Of a stretch of DNA of 64,000 bases, positions 1 through 10,362 are shown in pieces. The notes under the pieces were generated by a model. That model worked only from the letters and a program-made list of their open reading frames with translations, searched no databases and had not been told where the DNA came from. The position numbers and the translations under genes were made by a program. Source of the DNA: DATGEO01 sp035310015 (lineage in GTDB: Bacteria > Chloroflexota > Dormibacteria > Dormibacterales > Dormibacteraceae); NCBI GenBank assembly GCA_035310015.1, contig DATGEO010000074.1, positions 4,417 through 68,416 of the forward strand. Reading direction: 5' to 3'. Within the stretch, counting starts at the first letter, position 1. Each line of letters begins with the position of its first letter.

Positions 1-31
1 GCGATCCCAGGGGTGCGGTCACGCCGGTAGG

Positions 32-679
32 TTAGCGAGTCCGGCCATGCAGAGCGGCGAGGATGGCCTCCACGCTCGCGTCATAGCCCAGCCGGCCCGT
101 GTCGAGGACGATGTCGTAGTGCCCCGGCAGGTCCCACGTGTGCCCGTAGACCTGCCGGATGTACGCCCGGCGGTTCTCATCGGTGTGCTTGGTCCGGCGC
201 CGCGCCTCCTCCTCCGTGATGCGCTCACGCGCCATCACGGCCTTGACGCGTGTGGCCTCGTCGGCCCGGAGGAAGACGTGCAGCACGCCCGGGAGGTCGT
301 GCAGCACGTAAGCGCCGCCCCGGCCGACGATGACCACGTTCCCCGAACGCGCCGCCTCCCTGATGACCCGCTGCGTGTGCTCGAGCACCGCCCGGCGGGG
401 GTCGCTCTGGGGGTCGGTGTACGGGGGCGCCCACGTCGGCGACTCCGACGTGACCGCGTGCTCGGGGCTGGCCGCCGCCAGCGCCACCAGCAGGCGCTGG
501 AGGAATGAGCCGGGCTGCTCGTCGGCGGCCTCAACCTCTTCTTTCGGCAGCTCCAGCTGGCGCGCGACCTGGTCGATCAGCTCGGGGCCGAGGAAGTCCG
601 CCTGGAGGCGCTGGGCCACCATCTGGCCCACGGTGTCGCCCCCGGCTCCGAAGAGACGCGCGATCGTGATGACGGGCAC
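32..679 (-). CDS. Cytidylate kinase-like family protein
   Basis: A 215-residue P-loop protein of the cytidylate-kinase-like family (the AAA_33/Cytidylate_kin2 type), expected to be a cytosolic nucleoside monophosphate kinase or related phosphotransferase. The nucleotide-binding segment GAGGDTVGQ lies at residues 11-19, in the place of the usual GSGG loop. An arginine-rich lid-like stretch (RERITEEEARRR) lies near residues 150-161. The substrate is not certain, because this family is distinct from classical Cmk. The start is GTG; a TAGATT -10 box ends 6 nt before it, so the message is probably leaderless. It is the last gene of a leftward run after rpoD but seems to have its own promoter, preceded by two phased hairpins. 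Confidence 0.8.
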   Translation of the reverse strand: MPVITIARLFGAGGDTVGQMVAQRLQADFLGPELIDQVARQLELPKEEVEAADEQPGSFLQRLLVALAAASPEHAVTSESPTWAPPYTDPQSDPRRAVLEHTQRVIREAARSGNVVIVGRGGAYVLHDLPGVLHVFLRADEATRVKAVMARERITEEEARRRTKHTDENRRAYIRQVYGHTWDLPGHYDIVLDTGRLGYDASVEAILAALHGRTR

Positions 680-685
680 GAGGTC

Positions 686-691
686 AATCTA
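686..691 (-). promoter_or_regulatory. -10 box of the cytidylate-kinase-like gene
   Basis: TAGATT on the minus strand, separated by 6 nt from the GTG start at 679. This geometry puts transcription initiation at the start codon (leaderless). The first GGATAC-loop inverted repeat covers the expected -35 region. Confidence 0.5.
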
Positions 692-697
692 AGGCGT

Positions 698-766
698 TTC
701 GCGCGTTTGGATACGAACGCGCGAAATCTCGAGGTTCGAGGCGCGCGTTCGGATACAGACGCGCGG
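698..766. repeat. Two GGATAC-loop inverted repeats spaced 42 bp
   Basis: Copy 1 (698-725) has perfect 10-bp arms TTCGCGCGTT/AACGCGCGAA around an 8-nt loop. Copy 2 (about 742-765) has 7-bp arms CGCGCGT/ACGCGCG. Both loops contain GGATAC. Equivalent bases (GCGCGTT at 701 and 743) are exactly 42 bp apart. A third small hairpin, CTCGA-GGT-TCGAG, lies between them at 729-741. They sit between the rpoD stop and the next gene's promoter, so they could be paired operators, an attenuator or an extragenic palindrome. Confidence 0.75.
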
Positions 767-786
767 AATGGTCGACCCCCCGCCGG

Positions 787-2151
<1,365 letters not shown>

Positions 2152-2249
2152 GAGCTCGTCCTCAAACCTGTGCTCAGGTTTCTCGGTGGCCTTGGCCGGT
2201 GCCTTGGGCGTCGTGGTCTTGGTTGCGACTTTGGCTGCGCGTGCGATGG

Positions 2250-4004
2250 TTACCTGCTCCTCTCCAGATCATTGATGGCGCGCGCGAGCTCACCTGCCTC
2301 GGCTTCCAGTCGCGCCACCCTTTCGGCTTCCCGCCCTCGCTCCGCTTCGGAAAGCTCGCGGATTATCCCACTCTGACGTACCTTCATGCGGTCGAGCCGG
2401 ATTCTCGCGGCCAGCTCTTCGGCCAGCCGGTCGTCGACGTTCGGCGGCGGCGCCGCCCAAGCCCGTCTGATCAGGTCCTGCTCCTCCGCCGGGTAATCGC
2501 CCAGCTCGCTCTCGAGACCGGATGCGCCGGCGCGCTCGTAGGTCTCCAGCATCCGAACGTACATTCCGCGATCCTCTTCGTCCAACTCATCGGGCGTGAT
2601 CTTTGTTCGAATCCGCTCGAACGCGATCGGGTTGACCGCGAGCAACTGCAGCAGATACCTGCTGACTGTCGTTTTCTTCCCTTGTGTCCGCGCCCCCAAA
2701 CCGTTGGTCCCTACTTTTACCGGACTTTGAGGAGGAGCCTTGAGCAGGAGGTGGCGGCTGATGCCGGTCCGCCGCTCCGCAACCTCGGCATAGCCCTCGT
2801 GCAGGGAGGGCGGGAACTGCCCGATCCACTCTCGAATTCGGGTCGCCACCATCTCCATCTGGTTGGGGTTGCTGGGGTTGAACTGGGCCGCGTCCTCGGC
2901 CAGGCCGGCTTCGAAGCCCGACGGCGCTCGGGCCACGAGCTCGTCCCAGCGCGCGGCCGCGTCGGGGCCGGCGCCGCGAAGGAACTCGTCCGGGTCGAGG
3001 CCGTCGGGCACGCTCGCAACCCGGGTCCGCATGCCGTTTGCGGCCGCCAGCACCGCGGCCTTCCTGGCCGCCGAGCGGCCGGCGCGATCGGCGTCGAAGA
3101 CCAGCAGCAGCTCGTCCGTGAACCGCTTGAGCAGGCGCACCTGGTCCTCGGTCAAGGCGGTGCCCGAGCTCGCGACCGCGTTCGTGACCCCGAAGTGGTG
3201 GGCGGTTATGACGTCGAACTGACCCTCCATCAACACCGCGTGGCCGCGGCGCGTGATCTCTTCGCGGGCGAGGTCGAGGGCGAAGATCACGCGTCCTTTT
3301 ACGTAGGCGGGCGTCTCGGGTGAGTTGATGTACTTGCGCAGCTCCTCCTGCCGCACCGCGCGGGCGGTGAACGCGAGCGTCTGCCCGCGCTCGTCGCGAA
3401 CAGGGATCACCAGCCGCTCGGCAAAGAAGTCCGCGCCGTCGCGCCGGAGCAGGCCGGCGGCTTGCGCGTCCGCGAGCGAGCGCTTCTTCGCCCGCAGGTA
3501 CTCGGCAAAGCCGCGGCCCGCCGGCGCGTAGCCGAGCTGGAAGCGGCGTGCGGTCTCCTCTCCGACCTGACGCTGCACGAGCAGGCGCCGGCCCGGCTCG
3601 CCGGCGGGGCTCGACCAGAGCACGTACTCGTAGTACTGGGCCGCGAGCTTGAGCATCAGCAGCAGCCGGCGCCGCGCGTCCGAGCGCTCGCGCTGCTCGG
3701 GCGAGAGCTTCTGCAGCTCGACGCCGGCGCGCTCGGCCAGCAGCTGCAGCGCGCCGCGCTTGTCGGTCTTCTCGATCAGCTCGACGAACGTGAAGACGTC
3801 GCCGTGGCGCTCGCAGCCGAAGCAGTACCACGACTGCCGCTGGGGGTCCACCTTGAAGCTCGGGCTGTCCTCCTGGTGGAACGGGCAAAGGCCCCAGAGA
3901 TCGCGGTTGCGCTTGGCGAGCCGGACGTGCTCGGACACGACCTTGACGAGGTCGACCTTGGCCTTGACCTCGGCGAAGGCATCATCGGACGCGGGCGAGG
4001 GCAC
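2250..4004 (-). CDS. dnaG: DNA primase DnaG
   Basis: Synthesises RNA primers for chromosome replication. The N-terminal CHC2 zinc-binding module is visible (CPFHQEDSP followed by WYCFGC, about residues 38-62). The Toprim catalytic core follows with EGQFDVI and the acidic VFDADRAGRSA motif in the middle of the protein, and the C-terminal third is a helicase-binding-type region. At 584 residues it has normal family length. GTG at 4004 is chosen because the zinc module begins about 35 residues downstream. A CACAAT -10 box lies 6 nt upstream; extending further would translate repeat DNA. It is followed 2-98 nt later by rpoD, depending on the rpoD start. Confidence 0.96.
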   Translation of the reverse strand: MPSPASDDAFAEVKAKVDLVKVVSEHVRLAKRNRDLWGLCPFHQEDSPSFKVDPQRQSWYCFGCERHGDVFTFVELIEKTDKRGALQLLAERAGVELQKLSPEQRERSDARRRLLLMLKLAAQYYEYVLWSSPAGEPGRRLLVQRQVGEETARRFQLGYAPAGRGFAEYLRAKKRSLADAQAAGLLRRDGADFFAERLVIPVRDERGQTLAFTARAVRQEELRKYINSPETPAYVKGRVIFALDLAREEITRRGHAVLMEGQFDVITAHHFGVTNAVASSGTALTEDQVRLLKRFTDELLLVFDADRAGRSAARKAAVLAAANGMRTRVASVPDGLDPDEFLRGAGPDAAARWDELVARAPSGFEAGLAEDAAQFNPSNPNQMEMVATRIREWIGQFPPSLHEGYAEVAERRTGISRHLLLKAPPQSPVKVGTNGLGARTQGKKTTVSRYLLQLLAVNPIAFERIRTKITPDELDEEDRGMYVRMLETYERAGASGLESELGDYPAEEQDLIRRAWAAPPPNVDDRLAEELAARIRLDRMKVRQSGIIRELSEAERGREAERVARLEAEAGELARAINDLERSR

Positions 4005-4010
4005 GGGCCT

Positions 4011-4016
4011 ATTGTG
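4011..4016 (-). promoter_or_regulatory. Probable -10 box of dnaG
   Basis: CACAAT on the minus strand (four of six bases match TATAAT), ending 6 nt before the GTG start. The two 18-bp palindromes of the upstream repeat pair are centred about 36 and 78 bp upstream of the start. Confidence 0.35.
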
Positions 4017-4030
4017 CGTCGAGTCATGGG

Positions 4031-4090
4031 TCCGAGGGCCGGCACTCGAACGCCGAAAAATTTGGTCACGGGTCCGGGGGCCGGCACTCG
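4031..4090. repeat. 18-bp imperfect palindrome pair, copy A
   Basis: TCCGAGGGCCGGCACTCG at 4031-4048 and TCCGGGGGCCGGCACTCG at 4073-4090, in direct orientation and exactly 42 bp apart, with an unrelated 24-bp spacer. The core GCCGGC is palindromic and the flanks are partly symmetrical. The pair lies between the ppdK stop and the dnaG start. Further pairs with identical spacing occur at 42820-42879 and 62831-62890. Confidence 0.85.
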
Positions 4091-4105
4091 ACAGTGGAAT
4101 CGGGG

Positions 4106-6769
4106 CTACTTGGTGCTGCCGCCCTCTCCGATCGCGGCCTGGGCCGCCGCCAGTCTCGCCACCGGCACGCGGAAGGGGCTGCACGAGACGTAGTTCAGGT
4201 TCAGGCGGTGGCAGAGGTGAATCGAGTCCGGATCGCCGCCGTGCTCGCCACAGATGCCGACCTCGAGGTCAGGCCGCGTCTTCCGCCCCTCCTCGACGGC
4301 GAGCGCCATCAGCCGCCCGACGCCGTCCTCGTCGATCGTCTCGAACGGGTTGCGGGGCAGGATCTTCCGCTCGAGGTAGCGGACGATGAAATGGCGCTCG
4401 GCGTCGTCGCGTGAGTAACCGAACGTCGTTTGCGTGAGGTCGTTGGTGCCGAAGGAGAAGAACTCGGCTTCGCTCGCGATCTCGCCGGCGGTGAGCGCCG
4501 CGCGCGGGATCTCGATCATGGTTCCGAACTTGTAGGGGACGCGCACGCCCTTCTGCTGCTGCACCTCTTCGGCCACGGGCTTGAGCTCGGAGTGGATCTC
4601 GCGCAGCTCGGCGAGGGTGCCGACGAGCGGGATCATGATCTCGGGCCGCGCGTCCACCTTGCGCTTGCGCAGGTCGCACGCCGCCTCCATGATCGCCCGC
4701 ACCTGCATCCGCGGGATCTCGGGATAGAGCATCGAGAGGCGCACGCCGCGCAGTCCCAGCATCGGGTTGGCCTCGTGCAGGTCCTCGACGCGGGCGAGCA
4801 CCTTCTCCAGGCGCTTCAGCCGTGCCGGGTTCTTGCCGGTCGCCTTCAGGGTTGACGTCTCGGCGATCAGCTGCTCCAGGTTGGGCAGGAACTCGTGCAG
4901 CGGCGGGTCGATGAGCCGGATCACCACCGGCTTGCCCGCCATGGTGCTGAGGATGCCGCGGAAGTCCCCGCGCTGGATCGGCAGCAGCTTGGCGAGGTGC
5001 TTCTCGCGCTCCTGGGTGGTGTTGGCCATGATCATCGCCTGCACGATCGGGAGCCGGTCCGACTCCATGAACATGTGCTCCGTCCGGCACAGGCCGACGC
5101 CCTGGGCGCCGTTCTCGAGCGCCTTCTTGGCGTCGCGCGGATAGTCGGCGTTGGCCCAGACCTCCAGGCGGCGGAGCTCGTCGGCCCAGCGCAGGATCGC
5201 GCTCGCGGCGCGGTGGCGGTTGAGCGATCGGGCCTCGATGGTCGGCACCCGGCCAATGAAGATCTCGCCGGACGTGCCGTCGACGGTGATCTCATCGCCC
5301 TCCTTCACCGACGTGCCATCGACCGAGAAGGTGCGGTGCGCCTCGTCGACCAGGATCTTGGCGGCGCCGACGATGCACGGCCTTCCCATGCCGCGCGCCA
5401 CCAGCGCGGCGTGGCTCGCCGTCCCACCCGTCTGCGTGAGGATGCCCCTCGCCTGGGCCATGCCGTGCACGTCGTTCGGGTTGGTCTCCACGCGGACGAG
5501 GATCACGTCCTTGCCCTTCTTGCCCCACTCGACCGCGGTGTCGGCGTCGAAAACCGCGCCGCCACTGGCGGCGCCCGGCGAGGCCGGCACTCCCTTGGCG
5601 ACCGGCTGCTGGTGACCGCCGGGGGCGACGCGAGGGAACAGCAGCTGCTCGAGCTGGCGGGGCTCGATGCGCGCGACCGCCTCTTCCTTCGTGATCAGGC
5701 GCTCGGCGACCATGTCGACCGCGATGTTCACCGCCGCTTCGCCGGTGCGCTTGGCGGCGCGCGTCTGCAGCATGTACAGCTTTCCGCGCTCGACGGTGAA
5801 CTCGAGGTCCTGCACGTCGCGGTAGTGCTTCTCCAGCCGGCGCGCGTATCGCTCGAACTGCGAGAACACCTTCGGCAGGCGGCGCCGCAGAGCCTTGATC
5901 GGCTCGGTGTCGCGCACGCCCGCGACGACGTCCTCGCCCTGGGCGTTGGCCAGGTAGTCGCCGTACAGCTCCTTTTTGCCGGTGATCGGGTTGCGCGTGA
6001 ACGCCACGCCGGTCCCGGAGTCGGCGCCGAGGTTGCCGAACACCATGGTCTGCACGTTGACCGCGGTGCCGAGGTCGTCCGGAATCCGCTCCATGCGCCG
6101 GTACGCCATCGCCCGCGGCGTGTTCCACGACCGGAACACCGCCTCGATCGCCTCGCGCAGCTGCTCGAGCGGATCCGCGGGGAAGTCCCTGCCGGTGGCG
6201 TCCCTGTAGATCTCGAGGAATCGCTTCACGAGCGGGCGCAGCTGCGGCGCCGAGAGCTCGGGGTCGGTCTTGACGCCGGCACGCTTCTTGGCGGCGGTCA
6301 GCGCGTGCTCGAACTTCTGGCCGTCGATGCCCTTGACCGTCTTGCCGAACATCTGGATGAAGCGGCGCCGCGCGTCCAGGGCGAACCGCTCGTCGCGCGA
6401 CATCTGCGTGAGCCCGCGGGCCGTGGCGTCGTTGAGCCCGAGGTTGAGGACGGTGTCCATCATCCCCGGCATCGAGAACTTGGCCCCCGAGCGCACGCTG
6501 ACGAGCAGCGGGTTGCGCGCGTCGCCGAAACGCTTGCCGGACTCCTTCTCGATCTCCGCCATGGCGACGGTGACCTCGCGCCACAGGCCCTCGGGCAGCT
6601 TGCCTTTGTGCGCGTAGTACTCGCGGCACGCCTCGGTCGTGATCGTGAATCCCGGCGGCACCGGCATGCCGGCACGCGTCATCTCGGCCGCGCCCGCCCC
6701 CTTGCCGCCGAGCAGGTCCCGCATCTCCGCCGAACCCTCGCGGAAGAGATAGACCCACTTGTGCGCCAT
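4106..6769 (-). CDS. ppdK: Pyruvate, phosphate dikinase
   Basis: Interconverts pyruvate + ATP + Pi and PEP + AMP + PPi in the cytosol, for glycolysis or gluconeogenesis. It has the full three-domain layout in 887 residues. The N-terminal ATP-grasp part begins with LLGGKGAGAAEM. The central phosphohistidine domain has TGGTASHAALVARGMG (catalytic His near residue 455). The C-terminal PEP/pyruvate barrel has GLCRTEHMF and ends with ICGEHGGDP. ATG start. It precedes dnaG on the same strand but is separated from it by the repeat pair, so it is probably a separate transcript. Confidence 0.97.
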   Translation of the reverse strand: MAHKWVYLFREGSAEMRDLLGGKGAGAAEMTRAGMPVPPGFTITTEACREYYAHKGKLPEGLWREVTVAMAEIEKESGKRFGDARNPLLVSVRSGAKFSMPGMMDTVLNLGLNDATARGLTQMSRDERFALDARRRFIQMFGKTVKGIDGQKFEHALTAAKKRAGVKTDPELSAPQLRPLVKRFLEIYRDATGRDFPADPLEQLREAIEAVFRSWNTPRAMAYRRMERIPDDLGTAVNVQTMVFGNLGADSGTGVAFTRNPITGKKELYGDYLANAQGEDVVAGVRDTEPIKALRRRLPKVFSQFERYARRLEKHYRDVQDLEFTVERGKLYMLQTRAAKRTGEAAVNIAVDMVAERLITKEEAVARIEPRQLEQLLFPRVAPGGHQQPVAKGVPASPGAASGGAVFDADTAVEWGKKGKDVILVRVETNPNDVHGMAQARGILTQTGGTASHAALVARGMGRPCIVGAAKILVDEAHRTFSVDGTSVKEGDEITVDGTSGEIFIGRVPTIEARSLNRHRAASAILRWADELRRLEVWANADYPRDAKKALENGAQGVGLCRTEHMFMESDRLPIVQAMIMANTTQEREKHLAKLLPIQRGDFRGILSTMAGKPVVIRLIDPPLHEFLPNLEQLIAETSTLKATGKNPARLKRLEKVLARVEDLHEANPMLGLRGVRLSMLYPEIPRMQVRAIMEAACDLRKRKVDARPEIMIPLVGTLAELREIHSELKPVAEEVQQQKGVRVPYKFGTMIEIPRAALTAGEIASEAEFFSFGTNDLTQTTFGYSRDDAERHFIVRYLERKILPRNPFETIDEDGVGRLMALAVEEGRKTRPDLEVGICGEHGGDPDSIHLCHRLNLNYVSCSPFRVPVARLAAAQAAIGEGGSTK

Positions 6770-6851
6770 CGCGGGTCTAGTGTGCCACCCGGGTCAGTCC
6801 AGGCATGCAGGCACAACGGCCCCTGTTGGGGGGTGCTCTTTGGTCCCGCCG

Positions 6852-9131
6852 TCAGGCCGCCTGCGTCTCCGGTGCCGGCTGCACCCCGTAATCGCCTAGG
6901 CCGGCCTTCTGATGCAGCCGGCGGAGCGGGTGCGGCGCCCACCAGTTGAAGTCGCCGAGCAGCCGCATCACCGCCGGCACGACCAGCGCGCGCACGAGTG
7001 TCGCGTCGATCGCGACCGCGATCGCGAGCCCGATGCCGATGGCCTTGATGATCACCACCTCGGCCAGGCCGAAAGCGAGGAAGACGGTGACCATGATCGC
7101 GGCCGCGCCCGTGATCAGCCGGCCGCTGCGCTCGAGCCCCGCCGCGACCGCGGCGGTGTTGTCGCCGGTGCGCACGTACTCCTCGTGGATGCGGCTGACC
7201 AGCAGAACCTCGTAGTCCATCGAGAGGCCGAAGACGATGCTGAACAGGATCACGGGGATGCTGGGGTCGATGGACTGCGGCGTGAAGCCGAGGAGGTTCG
7301 AGAGGTGACCCTCCTGGAAGATCCACACCAGCGCGCCGAACGACGCGCCGATCGAGAGGAAGTTCAGGAGCACGGCCTTCAGCGGCAGGACGAGCGACCC
7401 CGTCAGCAGGAAGAGCACGAAGAAGGTGACGAGCACGACGAACGCCACCGCGGTCGGGGTCTGGTTCTCGATGAAATGGATGACGTCCAGGTCGACCGCC
7501 GTCTGGCCGCCGACGAGGACCTGTCCGCCATCACCCACGCCCTGGTCGGCGCGGATCGCGTTGACGATGGCCCGCGAAGCATCTGACGTGTTGGCGGAGT
7601 TGGTGGTCGCCTGGATCAGGACGATGTGCTTGCCGACGGTGGCCGCCAGCAGCTGCTGCACGGCTGCCGGCACCTGCGAGCGGTCGCCCTTGTACATGGC
7701 TTCGTAGTCGGACGCGGTGAGGCGTGGATCGACGCTGTAGATGGACGTCGTGTGCAGCACGCCCGGGATGGCGGCGATACGCTGCGTCAGCGCGTACTGG
7801 TCGACGATTCGCGAGGCGGTGAGCGGCGAGCCGTCGGGGTAGTTGACCACGATGTTGAAGGTCGTCTGGTCCCGGCCGGGGAAGTCCGCCACCAGGCGAT
7901 CCCAGCCCTGCCGGGCCTCGACATGAGTGGGCAGCATGTCGACGTCGCCGTTGGCGAGCCGGAGCTGCAGGAACGGCGATCCCGCCACCAGGAGGAAGGC
8001 GACGGCCGGCACGAGGACGACGATCGGACGCTTCATCACCCAGCTCGCGAGCCCGTGCCAGAAACCCCGGCCGCCACCGACTCCGCCGCGGAGCAGCGGC
8101 AGCCGCAGGCGGTTGACCGCCGGGCCGATGATCGACAGCAGCGCGGGCAGGAAGGTCAGGCCGTACAGCACGGCGATCGCGACCACTATCGCCCCGGCCG
8201 CGCCCATCGAGGCGAGGAAGGTGCCCTGGAAGAACAGCATCGCCGAGAGTCCGACCGCGACCGTCAGACCGGAGAACGTGATCGCCCGGCCGGCGGTGGC
8301 GACGGTGGTCGCGATCGCGTCCTCGCGGCTCGCGCCGCCCGCGAGCTCGTCGCGGAAGCGGTTGACGATGAACAGCGAGTAGTCGATCGAGACGCCCAGT
8401 CCGATGAGGGTGACGATGTTCAGCGCGTACTGCGAGACGTCGGTGAAGCGGTTGAGGAAGAACGTGCCCGCGAGCCCGCCGACGATGGTGAGGACGCCGA
8501 CGCCGAGCGGGAGCCCGGCGGCGACAACCGACGCGAAGATGACGATCAGCAGGAGGAGCGTGACCGGCAGGGTCACCGTCTCCGCGCGCTGCAGGTCTTG
8601 CTCGAGGGTGGCGTTGAACGCCTGGTTGATGGGCACGAAGCCGGTGCCGGTGACGGTGAGCGTCGAGGATTTGACCATCGAGCGCAGGTCGTTGTAGTCG
8701 CTCCATGACCGCTTGCCTGAGGACTTGAGCTCGACGCTCACCAGCGCCTCGTGCCCGTCCTTCGACGTGAAGGCGGCCGCCACTCGCGGGTTGGGCGCGT
8801 TGTAGGGGTCGAGGAGCGAGACGATGCGTGGGTCGTTCTGGATCGGCGAGATCGCGGACTCGACGGCGGTCTGGAACGCAGGGTCCGAGACCTGGAGGCT
8901 GTCGCTGCGCAGGATGAGCAGGAACGTGGAGATCGTCTTGTTGTTGCCGGGCAGGTCCGACGTCATGAGGTTCTGCGCCTTGTACGACTCCAGGTTGCTC
9001 GTGAGCGGGCCGCCGCTGGTGAGCGTGCCGCCCATGAGCAGGCCGGCGATGGAGATGGCGAGCAGGACGCCGGAGCCGGCCAGCGTGGCCCAGCGGTAGC
9101 GATAGACGATCCGACCCCAACCTGCGAACAA
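6852..9131 (-). CDS. MMPL-family RND-type exporter
   Basis: A 759-residue membrane exporter of the MMPL group, driven by proton motive force; related proteins export lipids, siderophores or drugs. It shows two repeats, each with an extracytoplasmic loop domain and a bundle of hydrophobic segments. The paired charged motifs in the membrane, GVSIDYSLFIVNRFRDE in the first half and GLSMDYEVLLVSRIHEEY in the second, are the expected proton-relay positions. The TTG start is preceded by GGAGAGGAAG. It lies 21 nt behind a TetR regulator on the same strand, so the pair is probably one self-controlled operon. The substrate cannot be told from sequence. Confidence 0.9.
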   Translation of the reverse strand: MFAGWGRIVYRYRWATLAGSGVLLAISIAGLLMGGTLTSGGPLTSNLESYKAQNLMTSDLPGNNKTISTFLLILRSDSLQVSDPAFQTAVESAISPIQNDPRIVSLLDPYNAPNPRVAAAFTSKDGHEALVSVELKSSGKRSWSDYNDLRSMVKSSTLTVTGTGFVPINQAFNATLEQDLQRAETVTLPVTLLLLIVIFASVVAAGLPLGVGVLTIVGGLAGTFFLNRFTDVSQYALNIVTLIGLGVSIDYSLFIVNRFRDELAGGASREDAIATTVATAGRAITFSGLTVAVGLSAMLFFQGTFLASMGAAGAIVVAIAVLYGLTFLPALLSIIGPAVNRLRLPLLRGGVGGGRGFWHGLASWVMKRPIVVLVPAVAFLLVAGSPFLQLRLANGDVDMLPTHVEARQGWDRLVADFPGRDQTTFNIVVNYPDGSPLTASRIVDQYALTQRIAAIPGVLHTTSIYSVDPRLTASDYEAMYKGDRSQVPAAVQQLLAATVGKHIVLIQATTNSANTSDASRAIVNAIRADQGVGDGGQVLVGGQTAVDLDVIHFIENQTPTAVAFVVLVTFFVLFLLTGSLVLPLKAVLLNFLSIGASFGALVWIFQEGHLSNLLGFTPQSIDPSIPVILFSIVFGLSMDYEVLLVSRIHEEYVRTGDNTAAVAAGLERSGRLITGAAAIMVTVFLAFGLAEVVIIKAIGIGLAIAVAIDATLVRALVVPAVMRLLGDFNWWAPHPLRRLHQKAGLGDYGVQPAPETQAA

Positions 9132-9152
9132 CTTCCTCTCCTCCTGGTGGCG

Positions 9153-9719
9153 CTAGGCGCCCTGAGCGTTCGGATAAACGGCCGACAGCGACATGGCGGC
9201 GAGGGCGTCGATCGCCTCGTCCGCGTCGAACTCGGGGTCGACAAGGCTCTGGACGATGATCCCGAGGACCGCGCCCCACACCGCGCCGGCGATGCCCCGC
9301 GCGGGTGAAGGGTCGACCTCGCGCTCGGCAAAAACCTGGCGCGCGATGTCCTCGGCGTGCTGGCGGTCGGATCGGATGAAGTCGCGGACACCCGCGCCGA
9401 TCACCGGGTCGTGGACGCCGACCCCGATGAGCTGCACGTAGAGGGCGTTGATGTGCCGCTTGTCGCGCAGCATCTCCTTGGCCTGCTCGAAGGCGGCCGT
9501 GGCGCGCGCCTCGCCCTCGACGCTGAGCTCCATCTTCTGGCAGACGAAGTTGAGCACCGCCAGCACGAGCAGCTGCTTGGACTTGAAGTAGTAGTGAATG
9601 AGGCCCTGGGCGACGCCGGCCTCCTCCGCGATCTCCTTGATCGAGGTGCTCTCGTAGCCCTCGCGGCTGAGCACGGTGAAGGCGGCCTGAAGGATCTTTT
9701 CGCGGGTGTCGGCTGGCAT
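9153..9719 (-). CDS. TetR-family regulator of the MMPL exporter
   Basis: A 188-residue TetR-type repressor. The N-terminal helix-turn-helix is typical (LSREGYESTSIKEIAEEAGVAQGLIHYYFKSK, about residues 18-49, described by its ends). The remainder is an all-helical ligand-binding domain with no recognisable specificity. The ATG has AGGAG 4 nt upstream. It is the first gene of the operon that ends with the MMPL exporter. Two palindromic sites lie 24-59 bp upstream, consistent with autorepression and co-regulation of the exporter. Confidence 0.88.
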   Translation of the reverse strand: MPADTREKILQAAFTVLSREGYESTSIKEIAEEAGVAQGLIHYYFKSKQLLVLAVLNFVCQKMELSVEGEARATAAFEQAKEMLRDKRHINALYVQLIGVGVHDPVIGAGVRDFIRSDRQHAEDIARQVFAEREVDPSPARGIAGAVWGAVLGIIVQSLVDPEFDADEAIDALAAMSLSAVYPNAQGA

Positions 9720-9742
9720 CTGGCTCCTGTTCGAAACATGCT

Positions 9743-9778
9743 GGTTGAACGCTCAACCAAACTTGATTGGTCATTCAA
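9743..9778. promoter_or_regulatory. Tandem palindromic operator for the TetR-MMPL operon
   Basis: Site 1, GGTTGAACGCTCAACC (9743-9758), has perfect 6-bp arms. Site 2, TTGATTGGTCATTCAA (9763-9778), has TTGA/TCAA ends. They are 20 bp apart, two helical turns, immediately upstream of the TetR gene. A perfect TTGATTG palindrome at 51771-51788 resembles site 2. Confidence 0.6.
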
Positions 9779-9861
9779 ACACATCCCGTCCCGCGGTGTC
9801 AAGACGTTTGCCGGCCAAGTTGACGGGGCCGCCGTAAGCTGGTTGGCGAGGCTCGGGGGTT

Positions 9862-10308
9862 ATGCCTGACATGGGGTCCGTGGTCACCCTCATCTACTGG
9901 TTCGTCGTCATCGCGGTGGCGATCAACTTCGTCAACCTGCTCGCGGGCCTGCTCGCCGCGGTCACCGGCCGGTCGCACATGCCCGGCTTCCTGCGCCGGC
10001 TGCGGCGCAACGTAGCGGCCACGCCGGACGACCAGCGGGTGCTCGGCATGACGCTGATCCTGCTTTCCGTCGGCCAGCTGCTGATGATGGTCGTGCTGCT
10101 GGTGGTGATCACGCTCGCCGCGGCCGACGCCTCAGGCGGTCACGCGCCGATCATCGGTCTGTACCTGGTCACGCTCGTCGGCTTCCTGTCGAGCGTGGCG
10201 TGCACGTTTGGATCGCTGGCCATGGGCCAGCGCGTGCGGTACGCGAGCCAGGACCGCGACGAAGCCGAGGAAGCCAGGGCGCGCGCTCCGGAGGTTCCGG
10301 CCGACTAG
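9862..10308 (+). CDS. Small integral membrane protein, unknown function
   Basis: A 148-residue protein with three or four hydrophobic segments (about residues 7-33, 65-87, 97-117). A basic, Arg-rich cytoplasmic stretch (FLRRLRRN) lies after the first, and the C-terminal tail is highly charged. I do not recognise the family. It is divergent from the TetR-MMPL operon and is followed by a secreted-protein gene on the same strand, 54 bp downstream. The start is ATG; GTG alternatives are not needed. Confidence 0.7.
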   Translation: MPDMGSVVTLIYWFVVIAVAINFVNLLAGLLAAVTGRSHMPGFLRRLRRNVAATPDDQRVLGMTLILLSVGQLLMMVVLLVVITLAAADASGGHAPIIGLYLVTLVGFLSSVACTFGSLAMGQRVRYASQDRDEAEEARARAPEVPAD

Positions 10309-10362
10309 CGGTAACCGCCTCCGGTATCAACGTCCGAGCCGTTCATTCACGCGGAGGTTGCG

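Noticed and set aside
4005..4184. 60-residue N-terminal extension of DnaG
   Set aside because: It would translate the repeat pair (SSAGPRT repeated) and run past a likely promoter; the CHC2 module fits a start at 4004.
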